Below are positions 23,049 through 36,123 of a stretch of 64,000 nt of DNA, piece after piece. Location of the stretch: the NCBI GenBank assembly GCA_036872755.1, contig JAVHNS010000005.1, positions 1,736,001-1,800,000 on the forward strand. The letters are read 5' to 3'. The DNA is from Orbilia blumenaviensis. Taxonomy: Eukaryota > Ascomycota > Orbiliomycetes > Orbiliales > Orbiliaceae. Each line of letters starts with the position of its first letter. The first letter of the stretch is position 1. The notes under the pieces are model-generated. The model saw only the letters and a list, made by a program, of their open reading frames with translations, did no database searches and had not been told where the DNA came from. A program made the position numbers and the translations under genes.

Positions 23049-24407
23049 ATGACAAACATAAACCAAGACCTCATCCAATGGCAGACCTTCCTCGCCCAGC
23101 ACCCCAAAATCGAATTCATATGGCTTCAATTCCTCTCCTACACCTCAATGACCAATACCCGCATGGTACCCGTATCCAAATTCACCCAAATGGTTGAAAA
23201 GAGTGAATACTTCTCCATACCCAGTCTCGCATGGTCGATAGCACCAGGAGGCGTTACAGATGGAATCTCACCATGTGGTGTTTTCCGTCTCCGTCCCGAT
23301 ATCAGCAGTTCATACTGTCAAGCCGGATCAAACGGGACCAGGGCGGTGATTCAATGCTATTCCATCGACAGCAGTAAAGGCACGAACCCCTTAAAAGCAT
23401 GCCCACGGACACAACTCCATATTCTACAAGAAACGCTGCGGAAAACAGCGGGGTTTTCCCTCCTAATCGGCTTCGAAATCGAGCTCGTCTTTTTGAAGAC
23501 CACAGACGCAGGCATCCGTGTACCGATCACCAACAACGACGGATGGTCATGCATCGACGCCGATGAATTCGCAAACCTGAACATGATAGAATCCATCGTG
23601 CGCGCTCTCTCAGAAGTCGGAATCTCACTCGAACATTTCCATACCGAAGCGGGGCCCGGACAATGGGAATTCGTCCTCCCGCCGGATACCCCAATCCGGG
23701 CTGTCGATACGCTTTTAAAAGCCCGTGATACGATAACAAATATAACCCGTTTACACGGCGTCCAAATGACTCTTTACCCAAGAATATCAAAAACACAACC
23801 AAGCACAGGAGCACACGTTCACATCTCACTAAACCGCACCTCCACCGATCATACTCACAACCCTGAAACACCACTAAAACCATCATCCGAAGCCTTTTTC
23901 GGGGGTGTGATCCACCACATGCCATCAATATTAGCATACACCCTACCCCAAGACATCAGCTACGACCGAGTTCGAACCGGTATCTTCAGTGGCGGCGAAT
24001 ATGCCTGCTGGGGTTGGGAGAATAAAGATACATCGTTACGACGTATCGCCGACAACCGGTTTGAGTTTAAGCTGATGGACGGATTTGCGAATCCATATCT
24101 AGCGCTGTCAGCTATTATAGCTGCCGGATTAGATGGCCTGACAAAAGGGATACCACTGCGTGGTGGACACTGTAACATAGCTGCTGCGAAACTATCTGCT
24201 GAAGAACGCGAGACTCTCGGTGTGAACATATTGCTACCAAAGACGCTTGACGGTAGCTTTGCGGCGCTACAAGCGGACCAAGTCCTTCGCGAATATCTCG
24301 GTGATGATCTGGTGTTAGGGTACATTGCGGTGAAAAGAAGGGAGATTAATTATCTACGGGAGATGACCGACGATGAAAGGAAGGACTGGCTCATATCGCG
24401 ATATTAA
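23049..24407 (+). CDS. glutamine synthetase-like (FluG C-terminal-type) ligase
   Basis: Intronless, 452 residues. The whole protein resembles the GS catalytic fold of the FluG / gamma-glutamyl-ligase group rather than eukaryotic GSII. Visible motifs in order are GFEIELVFL (Glu-x-Glu metal/substrate strand, about 145), TEAGPGQWEF (about 200), STGAHVHISL (the ATP-binding HxHxS segment, about 255), RFEFKLMDGFANPYLALSAIIAAGLDG (about 335-362, catalytic Arg and conserved Asn-Pro). The N-terminal part (residues 1-110) matches the GS beta-grasp domain: FIWLQFLSYT.. and SLAWSIAPGG. FluG of Aspergillus has an N-terminal amidohydrolase joined to such a domain; that half is absent here, and no homologous coding sequence lies upstream. 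The acceptor amine is unknown: glutamine synthesis proper, a polyamine or another amine are all possible. The start is the only ATG after an A-rich leader. Confidence 0.85.
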   Translation: MTNINQDLIQWQTFLAQHPKIEFIWLQFLSYTSMTNTRMVPVSKFTQMVEKSEYFSIPSLAWSIAPGGVTDGISPCGVFRLRPDISSSYCQAGSNGTRAVIQCYSIDSSKGTNPLKACPRTQLHILQETLRKTAGFSLLIGFEIELVFLKTTDAGIRVPITNNDGWSCIDADEFANLNMIESIVRALSEVGISLEHFHTEAGPGQWEFVLPPDTPIRAVDTLLKARDTITNITRLHGVQMTLYPRISKTQPSTGAHVHISLNRTSTDHTHNPETPLKPSSEAFFGGVIHHMPSILAYTLPQDISYDRVRTGIFSGGEYACWGWENKDTSLRRIADNRFEFKLMDGFANPYLALSAIIAAGLDGLTKGIPLRGGHCNIAAAKLSAEERETLGVNILLPKTLDGSFAALQADQVLREYLGDDLVLGYIAVKRREINYLREMTDDERKDWLISRY

Positions 24408-26339
24408 CTTAAGAAAAATTTCCAAGCTCATTTCTATACTTCTAACCCAGATGATTAGTGTACAATCTAGGCATAATGTACGACATTATACTAGGAGTAC
24501 GTACGGATTATCTATACGCCCTGTCCCCTCAAGCTTATTTAAACATTCAGAAACAAAGTCATAATCTTTGTCGTCGGTGCATGTGTGCGTGCACTACAAC
24601 GTTATAATTTATATTACGTATTATGTCTTTATAAACTCCCCGAAACCCTCGATAAGGAAACAGTCGAATGCAAGGCTAGAAACAGCTTCGTAACTAGACA
24701 ACCTGGAGTTATATCTAGACTACTGGATAGCAGTCGACAGCGAAAGGCTTTTAAAAGTGTCGTCAAAGTTAACCGCTGGCTGGCTGCGTTGTGTTACGTT
24801 TCCTTGTGCTACACCAGCAAACCCCAGTAGCAGATCTCTACTATTTAGGGCTGTCCCGCAGGGAAGAGGACGACTGTAACACCACCACCCGCCTTGTGTA
24901 CCCTCGGTCTCAGTCCCGTCGGACAAAACACGGAACGGACTGAGTGAAAGGTCCTGCAATTGCAGAGGTGTCTAGGCCATTGTGGCCAGAGTTTCTGGAG
25001 TCTAGGTTGGAATTGAATACATTATATTGCTAACTATAGTCCCGGGATTAATATAACATTCTTCTAAAGTCAGTCAAGCTTTAAATTTGTGTAAAAGGCA
25101 ATATAAAATATAGTGCGTGATTTGCCTTGTAACTGGCGATGAGTGCAGCCCTCTGAGCCTCTTACCAACTTCGAATAATTACCATCATCACCACTTGAAA
25201 CGTCAGTTTCTTCATGCTTCCAGTATGCATATTAAACCCTCACCAAGCCTAGTCTTTATCTTCTGCTCCGGCAACGATCCATCATCGATAGATTTCCGTA
25301 CTTCGTTTTCGATTGGAGTACCAATTCCTCATAGATCCACTATCTGTCATGTTGGCCCTCTAGTGTACTATCCAGCAGGGGCAGTAGAACTTGCACCCAT
25401 AATAATACTAAAAGTAGAATCGAAAACCAGTCTACATGTACAATCACTCGTAAATCTTTAATATTTTAAGTACACCTTTCACCGTTATGTGAATCTCATT
25501 AATCCCACCATCTCGGCCCCCAACCGGTCGAGGACTGGCTTGGAAGAGGCGAGAGAGGGAGAGAGAGGGGTGGTGGTAATATCGTCCCTTCCTTCCCTCA
25601 AGGAAATTTTGTTCGGTTTGATAGATCATTTAGGTCCTCCGAACCTCTTCCAACTATCAAACAATATACGAGTTAGCTAAAAGCATACCAATATTATAAC
25701 AAGCTTAGGATCAACTGGATTCGATTCAACTCGTGCTTGGGACTTACTCGGGACATCATATTGATGGTAGAATGGATGATGATGATTATGATGATGATAA
25801 TGTAGCTGGAAAGGTATGTTTTATTCATAAATTTATAAAAACTATGTATATGTATATTTATTTTCCTACTATTTCTTTCCGGCCCAACAGATCCGACGAG
25901 ACAATCCGAAGACCCGCAGAGCATCCTAGTATAGTATAGTATGCTGGTCGACTCCGAATATCAACATCCATGTACATCTCAAAGACCCTACGTCATGATG
26001 CATAAGGGGACCCACAACTGTCCCTCCCCCATCTAGTAATCCCGAAGAAGAAGAAGAGTTTTCCGAACCCCGAACCCGGGCTGAACCGGCATATACTATA
26101 CTATAGTATAGTAGCTTAGGTACCCTGTCTATATATAACTCCACCAGCTTCGCTCTCGAAGCTCCAACTGCAGTAACCGCGAACGTGCAGCATCTCTACC
26201 TATATAAATATATAAAACTCTCCAACCCGAACAGATAATCTACTTACATGTCTATAGTATAGTAGTATCCCCTTTATCTCGTATCACATAATACAATATC
26301 TCAACAATATAAAAAAGAAGAAGAAGATTCTCAGAGAAA
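24408..26339. other. intergenic region with ATAGT palindromic repeats
   Basis: About 1.9 kb without a recognisable gene. It contains ATG/ATT triplet runs near 25770-25800, TAGTATAGTATAGTATG at about 25928-25943, and a near-perfect palindrome of the same motif near 26092-26113 that could form a hairpin. AT-rich boxes at about 26198-26216 (TATATAAATATATAAA) are candidate core promoter for the F-box gene. Confidence 0.5.
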
Positions 26340-27806
26340 ATGACATCCCTCCTATCCCTCCCCCCCGAACTCACCGACCAAATCTTCACCTACCTCCCAC
26401 TCTCCTCAATCCTAACCCTCCGCCTCCTAAACCACACCTACAACCACAAATTCCAACACCCCCTCCGCACGATCCTCTTCACGAACCTCACTTTAAACCT
26501 CCGCGCCCCCGCAATATCCCACCTCACAATCCTCCCCGCGCCAGCAAGAGCCTACATAAAACACATAACCTTCACCCGCTCCCCTCTAAAACTCCCCCTC
26601 CCGAAAACACTAAACAAGAAAAAAGACCCACAGCCAAACCTAATCAACGCCCTCTCGAACCTCCCGAATCTAAAATCTATAGACTTCGACCTGAAGGATA
26701 ACATCTCAGACTACTGGACCCCGATCATAAAAGCCCTCCTCGCGAACCACAAGTCCTCAACGACATTAACATCCCTAAAAACAATTCGAATATCCCCAAC
26801 AGCATACTTAACAACCCCGGACCTCACCTCCTCCCTTCCCATACTATCCTCCTCCTCCAAAACCCCCATCTTCAGAAATCTAAAAACGCTAGAAATAAGC
26901 ATAACCCTCCTCTACGACCGTCCAAAACACATAGAAAGAGTCTGGGAATGGATATCCTCCGCCGCAGGCCCAACATTAACCTCCTTAATCCTAATAAACA
27001 CCTCCCAAATCTCCCCCGAAGACCCTTGGCCTCTCGACTCCCGTCACCACCATAGCAGCAGCATCAGCAGCATCAGCAGTATCAGCATTAGTGACAGCGA
27101 CAACACCCCCACCTTCCTCCCCAAAACCTTCCACCTCCCCCGCCTGCGAGGACTAAAACTCCAAAACCTCTATCTGACAATAAAAGACCTCCACCACCTC
27201 CTCACCACCTCCAGCAAAAGCCTGGAATCAATAGACCTCCACGCCTGTTACACACAATCTCCAAAGCATGACTGGTTCAACTTCCTATCCCTTCTCCACA
27301 AACTAATATCAGCAACCACTACCACCGCCACAACAATAAACAACGATAAAGAACATACTACTACAACCACAACAAGAACATCAAACCTATCAACAATCCA
27401 CCTAGCCCTCCAAGGCCACCACCGAAACATCTCATCCTACGAACTCCCCGAAATCTCCATAATCACCGACTCCTCCTGTCCCACAACCTTCGAAACAGTC
27501 CTCCACTCCCCCCCAAACCCACCTTATATTACCAAAAAGGACATCTTCTCCCTCCTCCCCTCCACGTCAAAAAATCCAAATAAAGCACCAGAAACATCGA
27601 TAGACACATTTTGGTCCTCTCTAACCGATTCAAAATGGAATTCTCAACAGGTGACGAGGTATAAACGTCTGAGAGCGTTGTCGGCACAGCATGATGCCGA
27701 GATCAGGAAGTTACGATGTTATGCGCAGTATGATTACGACATGGCCGCCAGTTTGGAGGAGAAGTATCAGGCTAGCCTGCAGAAGATTAAGGCTGAGGCT
27801 GATTAA
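26340..27806 (+). CDS. F-box domain protein with LRR-like repeats
   Basis: Intronless, 488 residues. Residues about 4-45 match an F-box: LLSLPPELTDQIFTYLPLSS followed by LTLRLLNHTYN, with the typical LP..l...I...L pattern. The remainder (about 75-330) has spaced leucine-rich segments (LKSIDFDL, LKTIRIS, LKTLEISITLLYD, LRGLKLQNLYLT, LESIDLHACY) that resemble irregular LRRs, and the C-terminus (about 425-488) is a charged helix. F-box proteins join Skp1-Cullin1 ubiquitin ligases and the LRR-like part would select the substrate, which is unknown. A Ser/His-rich low-complexity insert lies at about 233-260 and a Thr-rich one near 330-345. Base use is odd: the coding strand of the first 1.2 kb is very poor in G and rich in C, T and A, unlike neighbouring genes. 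The ATG follows an A/G-rich leader. Confidence 0.8.
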   Translation: MTSLLSLPPELTDQIFTYLPLSSILTLRLLNHTYNHKFQHPLRTILFTNLTLNLRAPAISHLTILPAPARAYIKHITFTRSPLKLPLPKTLNKKKDPQPNLINALSNLPNLKSIDFDLKDNISDYWTPIIKALLANHKSSTTLTSLKTIRISPTAYLTTPDLTSSLPILSSSSKTPIFRNLKTLEISITLLYDRPKHIERVWEWISSAAGPTLTSLILINTSQISPEDPWPLDSRHHHSSSISSISSISISDSDNTPTFLPKTFHLPRLRGLKLQNLYLTIKDLHHLLTTSSKSLESIDLHACYTQSPKHDWFNFLSLLHKLISATTTTATTINNDKEHTTTTTTRTSNLSTIHLALQGHHRNISSYELPEISIITDSSCPTTFETVLHSPPNPPYITKKDIFSLLPSTSKNPNKAPETSIDTFWSSLTDSKWNSQQVTRYKRLRALSAQHDAEIRKLRCYAQYDYDMAASLEEKYQASLQKIKAEAD

Positions 27807-28507
27807 TTGATTAAATTCCATACTTTTGATAGATGGAATGTTACAACATTATATATCATATCATAGAAGGTAGGTTTTAGTTAACGAACCTGATTCAATC
27901 TGAACCGGTGGGTATATATACATTATTTCACATACACAGAAACAGTACGAATAGATAGATAGATAAGATAGATATCTCTCATTCCAACCTTCATTCATTA
28001 TTAGCTATTATAGAAAAAAAAGCTACCCCGTTGACAAAATCCAACCCAAGGGTAACAAAAAATATATATCTATACAAGAAAAATCTCCACATCCACTCCT
28101 TAATTCTCCCAGGTAAAAAAATAATAGGGGAAGTTAAAAAAGTGGCATGCAATAATAGTCTATCATCACCTCCCACCCCCACCATCCAAACCCCATCATT
28201 CTATCATTTCACGCATCAAAAAAACAAACAATAAAAACATAAAGAGAAAGGAAAACCGGCAGCCGCCTTTTTTTTACCAGCCAGAATTTTACAAACCCCC
28301 CCTCCTTTTAATAGAGAAACGGCCGATGCCTTATTCTTTCATCTTCTTCCCCTCTACTATTGATTAAAATAATATTTAGAAAAAGGGTTGACCAATGCGA
28401 TGCAATGCAATGCAATGCAATCCATGTATTTCGTAACCAAACGAACGCCTGTGTGTGTGTGTAACGTAGTACGGAGGAGGAAGAGGAATACGGGTGGGTA
28501 TATAAAT
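27807..28507. other. convergent intergenic region, F-box gene and CYP51
   Basis: Holds the 3' flanks of two converging genes. Simple repeats include GATA units (about 27952-27975) and an ATGCA pentamer run (about 28400-28420). No gene seen. Confidence 0.6.
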
Positions 28508-30276
28508 TTAGTGATTCGACCCGCCGCGTCTCTTCCAGTGAACCATTGCTGGAGCAGTAGCCAAAGCGACCATGGACTATTCAAAAAAACACACACACAG
28601 TTAGCATCCCAATAACTTCCAAGGTAAATTGCTATTATAAGAAAAGAAAAACTCACGTTATAGTCAACCAACGGAACATTCTTCTGTCCCGGCGGCAGCG
28701 AAAACTCAAACTCCCTCACGAAAGTAGAAATGATAGTAGCCAACTGCACATTCGCAAACTGTTCTCCAATACACCTGTGTCTTCCAGCTCCAAACGGCAA
28801 ATAAGGCGAAGCGGTACCCTTGCTAACAAGTCCGAATCCGAAATCAAACTTCTCGGCATTATCCTCATCAGCTTCGTGACCAACCCATCTGAATGGATCG
28901 AATTCCTTGGCGTTCTTGAAGTATTTCTCATCCATGGCGGAGACACCGGGGGCGGCCATTACGTAGTGAGTCGATGGGATGACGAAGTTGGTATCTGGGA
29001 CGTGCAGTGGAGACTTGACTTTTCGCATGATGGAGTGCAATGGTGGGTGGACTCGGAGGATCTCCTTGATAACATTGTTGACCATCTTGAGCTCTGACAA
29101 CTTTTCGTAAGTCAATGGAGCAAGATCCTTTCCGAAGACCTTAATCTGTTCGTCATAGAGTGCCTTCTGAACCTCTGGCTTAGCGGCAAGATGAAGAAGA
29201 GTCCATGTGGAAGTAGCCATAGAAGTATGCTGACCGGCCATAAGCAGCGCAATCATGCAGTGAGCAACGTGTAGATCAGAAAGTGACTCTCCAGACTTGT
29301 AAGTACGGTTCATAAGATTCCAGATCATATCGATTTCGGTCTGAGATTCCTGGCCGGATTTACGACGGGCGATGATATCGAGGTACAGCTTGGCCATTGC
29401 TCGTTGGGCCTTGTCGCGCTTCGCATTGTGTGGGAGAGGGAGCCATGGGAACATGAAATTCACCGGGGTGAAGCCCATATCCAAATCGTGGAAGAGATCA
29501 GCGTGGGTGGTGGTCAATGCCTCACGGACTTCACGTCCCTGGAGGGAACGAGATGCGGTGAAAAGTGTAAGCTGTGGGATAGCGGTTGACAATGGAACCC
29601 TGCCGGTCTGTCCGTCGAAGAACGGGCTGGTCTGGAAGTAATTGACGACTTCATCCTTGATGAGCGGGACGTAGGCCTTGAAGGTTTCAGTGGTGAGACC
29701 GAACTTCATGAACTTCTTCTGCTCCATGAGCATGTGGTTGGGGCAATCGTAGACGACACCGGAGCCGAAGACCGGGGTGGTAAGGTGGGTGTAAGCTTCC
29801 TCGGCGCAGAGGTCAGCGTGCTTGCCGTTGAACACGAATTCGTTGCCCTTAGGACCGAGAGTGACGGTCATCTTGCGGCCGAGCAAGATGAAGGTGAAGA
29901 CATCGCCGTACTAAATCACACACGCGCACACAGAGTTAGCTTCAAAAATTCTAGAATATACATATTTCACACTCTAGAGCTGTGCAGACAACCAGAGAAA
30001 AACGGTAGAGAGCTAGAGGGAGAAATATACCTTTTCCTGGCAGTTATTAAAGAACTTATACGGTTCCATACCATAAATAACAGTCGAACCGAGGAACGGG
30101 AACCAATGGAAGACAACCGGTGGCTGATTGGGATCCTTGAACAGCAGCTGGTTCAGGACATTGATAACGACGGAGAGGACGACAAAGGCAGCGAAAGCAG
30201 CAGGAACGACGACCCAGAGGCTCTGGCCTTCTAGGTAGACCGACGCATGGTCGACGAGGCCGGAGAGCAACCCCAT
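28508..30276 (-). CDS. ERG11: lanosterol/eburicol 14-alpha-demethylase CYP51
   Basis: Three exons (30276-30031, 29910-28657, 28576-28508) encode 522 residues. An ER membrane anchor (about 20-45, VVVPAAFAAFVVLSVVINVL) precedes PPVVFHWFPFLGS, a CYP51 hallmark. Further signature parts are YGDVFTFILLGRKMTV across the first splice, FGSGVVYDCPN at 130-140, the I-helix MAGQHTSMATSTW, KEILRVHPPLHSIMRKV (K-helix ExxR) and haem-binding FGAGRHRCIG with Cys462. The third exon supplies SMVALATAPAMVHWKRR, the usual fungal end after PLVDYN. It removes the 14-alpha methyl group of lanosterol or eburicol in ergosterol synthesis and is the azole target. Tyr136 and Lys147, sites of known azole-resistance changes in other fungi, are wild type here. 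Only one copy is seen in the window; whether it is a CYP51A or B type is not decided. Confidence 0.97.
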
Positions 30277-32201
30277 TGTTAGAGGAATCCGCTCAAGACA
30301 ACAACACCAACGATGGTAATTTGGTCAATTGGCGTGATTCAACAAGATGAAAAAGAAGAAGAGGTATACGAAGAAGTGAATGAAGAGGGAGGAGAAAAGA
30401 GGTGAAGACGAAAAAGATGGAGGTGAAGAAGAGGAAGAGGAGAGAAGAGGATGAAGATAAAAGACGAAGGGAGGAAGAAATATGGCAGAGCAAAAGAAAG
30501 GAGAACCCAGCACAGACCGGACCTGCAAACCACCACCACAGCTTGAGGACACCAAATAAAAAAAAACACCACCAAGAGGTAGGTAACAAAGCTAAGCTGA
30601 GCTAAGCTAAAATATACTATGGTCCCGCCGCCGCTGGCAATTCTACAGACTACTTTTTGTCAGTAACTACTAATCTGAAGCTACCAATTGGTCAGAACGA
30701 AATAAAAAAAATAAAAAAAAAACCCCGTTCTCAATGTACAATCTTATATATCTTCTGTCTCTCCTCCAGCTTCCCAAAACATTTTTTTTTCTGGTTCGGC
30801 AATGCGACAAACAAGCAGCAATTCGGGTCCCTTGCAGGGGTTCACATCCAGCGCTAAACCAGATTCAGCTATAACCATTCGCAGCATCGGGAACCGAAAC
30901 CCGCAGAACACCGAACACGCTCCCTCAGCTCTAACTTTGCTAATTTCTTCTCGCCCGAACGTGTTAAATCTCGGTCCGCCGTGGACCATACCATACCATA
31001 AGAATAAAAACGGATAAGTTTCGAAGGAGAAGATGTCACGTCATAGTAAGTCCCCCGAAAGCTTGCTTTGGACGCAGTATCAGGTCATCTTGATGCTCTC
31101 TCTTTCTCCGTTTCACAAGGGTCTTTTGAAGCAACTATTCGGATTCCGACAGGCGCGCATGCGAGCAAGCTTAGAAGATGCTTAAAAGATGCATGCGTGT
31201 CACGAAGGAAAAAAAAAAAAAAAAAAGGAGAGACGCATTTCATAACAGAATCTCATACAGGGTTCAGGGTATACATGCAGACGGACAGTACAGCACAGCA
31301 CAGATTAACGGACAGACATTACAGGCATACATTGGGGGTTAGCAGGAGGAGGAGGAGGAGCTAAGAGAATTCAATCGTGGCTTTCGTTCACAGGATATAT
31401 AGAGTAGTTAGTTGCTTCATATAATAGCCGCATTTGATATGTGAGATAATATATGGTACGATCATATGATATGATACGACACGATAAATAAACGGGAAGG
31501 AAAAACAGTCAAATAAAGAGTGGGTGGGTATGCAGGACCGGAGTAGAAGAAAGAAGAAAAAGAAGCAGCGTAGGGCTAGCCTATGCGCAATAGAAACAGA
31601 CATTCAAGCATCCGCGGAATTATCAAAGTAGAAGACAGAAGGATCAGACACACGCAGATTCAGAACTCCAGGAACGTTATCGGCCGGTTCGAACAAGAAT
31701 GCTGACTGTTTGTTAGATCGTTCATACCTGTGTGTCCCCCTTCTTTCGCTTTCTCTTCCTCTCATTCGTCCTTCATCAATCGTTCAATTGATCAGTCGGT
31801 ACCTCGCCGGCCGGGTAGATCGAAAGGACCGTCTGTATCGATATCAACCGTAGGGAATAAATGAATAAATTAAAGACTCAGAGAAGATATCGATATCGCT
31901 TTTAAAAAAAGAAAAAAAGTAATCTGTTACGGCCAATCCACCAATGGAAGCAAATATAGAAAGACAGAAGAAAAAATAAGCAAAAAACCATCGTCAGAAT
32001 CCTCTCCCAAAAGCCATTAGAGTACTTCAAACAAAGCCAAATCGGGAAGATGTGATAGAAGAGAGAAAGAAAGAAGAGTGGGTGAATGAGAGAGAATGTG
32101 TGTGTGTGTGAGAGGGAGGGATGTCCAAATGCATCGCACCGCAAGCCAAATCGCCTACCGTCAAACAAAATATAAATTCGTTCGGATTCATATCATCGAA
32201 T
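30277..32201. other. intergenic region, CYP51 promoter and CHK2 3' flank
   Basis: About 1.9 kb. 30280-30600 is a purine-rich (A/G on plus) leader region of CYP51, with GCTAAGCTGAGCTAAGCTAA repeats at 30590-30610. A poly(A) run lies at about 31209-31226. TATGATA-type repeats occur at 31435-31480 and GT repeats at 32098-32110. No gene recognised. Confidence 0.55.
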
Positions 32202-34663
<2,462 letters not shown>

Positions 34664-36123
34664 GGCGCGTAGAGTGGTATTTAAAAACCCCGACGCGTCC
34701 TCTTTTTTCTATTTCACGGTATTGATCCTCGGGAGGTTAATTGGTTTGCTTATATGTGTAAGTGTAGAAGTGGTAATGATAGCGAAGACAGTGGTAGTAG
34801 TAGTTAGTGGTGAAGAGAAGGATAGTAAACTGACTGAACTGGGGGGGATGGGATTGTATTGTATTATGTTTCGAGTCAGCTCTCTCTCTCTCCGATGTGG
34901 TTGGGTTTCTCTTTAGTTGAACCTTCCTTCTTTCCTTCCTTCCAGTTCCAGTTCCAGGCTGCCTGACCGGTGGAAGCTTGGCTCTTTAAAACAGCTGCGG
35001 TCGGTCTTTCGGGTTCGCCTGACAGAAGTCAATTACTACGGAGGGAGAGGAAGAGGAAAGGCAGATCGAAACGGCGCTAGTAAGGTATCTTCGGATCAAT
35101 TATCTTCAACCACCGAAAGACAAGCTCGATCCTCTGCATATGTTATATTAATTATATTCTAACGGTATCTGATAGGTTCGAGTCGCGGGTGGTCTTTCTA
35201 CCGTGAAGACTCTCTCCTTCTCTTTCTCTCTCCAATCTCAAAATGTTGCTATCAGGAACAATAACCACCCACCGAAATGCGTGATATGATATGATATGAT
35301 GTACTGTACCTGGGGACTGACTGACTACCAAGCTACACTACTACATCATGGCATACTTCATATCATATGCAACCGACCAGGCCAAAAAGCTAAAAGAGCC
35401 ATGGAATCCGCCGCCGTTGATCAGTGTCTGGCGTGCAGGCGAGACAGAAAGGACAAGACGTGCTAACCTTCGCCCTACCATTCTGCGAGTAGCCTAGCCC
35501 CGGCCGGGAAGCCAAAGATGCACAGGAAACAAACGGCCATTCGGATCTCGACCTTCATGCATGGGAAAACCTATGACTCTTGAGCTTTCGGCTCGACCAA
35601 AAAAAAAAAGTGGAGAAAAAACCAAAAAGGGCTGCAAAATCTCCGCCCGCTAGCTTGGAATTCGACGAGCTCGTGCAGTTTTGGAACAGGTGTTCTCGTG
35701 ACTACGCGTTCCAGCTCGAGCGTGTCCGGATGCGTGCTCCTCTTGCGGTTGGTCCGTAATATCCGCTGCACTCTCTCCTCATGCAGGTTTGGGCGAGAGT
35801 ACTTTCTGCATGTGCAATTTATTTTCTTTGGTATGTGATTATTTACAAGGTTTCTGTACATATCCTTTGTATGCACATGATTATGCCCTCTCCTTTCTCT
35901 TTCTTGAGTTTTTTTTTTTTTTTTTTTTTAAAGCAAGGATATGTTACTCGATAGCATGACAGCTATGTAGTAAGCGTTTGCCTTCATGTCAGCTGGGTTC
36001 GAAGCCACCACTGGAGTCAGCTATTCTCCAAACAGCAATGTTATTGCAAAGCAGTAACAAGCGCCTCCGACCTGTTTTTCTGTGCCTCATCAGGCAGTTT
36101 TGGGATGGTAAGCATATGGCCTC
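34664..36123. other. intergenic region, CHK2 promoter and MetRS 3' flank
   Basis: About 1.5 kb. It includes a GTAGTAGTAGTTAGTGG stretch, TTCC repeats at 34922-34945, ATATGAT repeats at 35284-35302 and poly(T) at 35909-35929 (21 T). No gene recognised. GGTTCGAAGCC at 35997 resembles a tRNA B box but no tRNA fold was found around it. Confidence 0.55.

Noticed and set aside
35940..36030. tRNA-like sequence around GGGTTCGAAGCC
   Set aside because: A weak A-box-like TAGC and the B-box-like motif are about 50 bases apart, but no cloverleaf arms could be paired.
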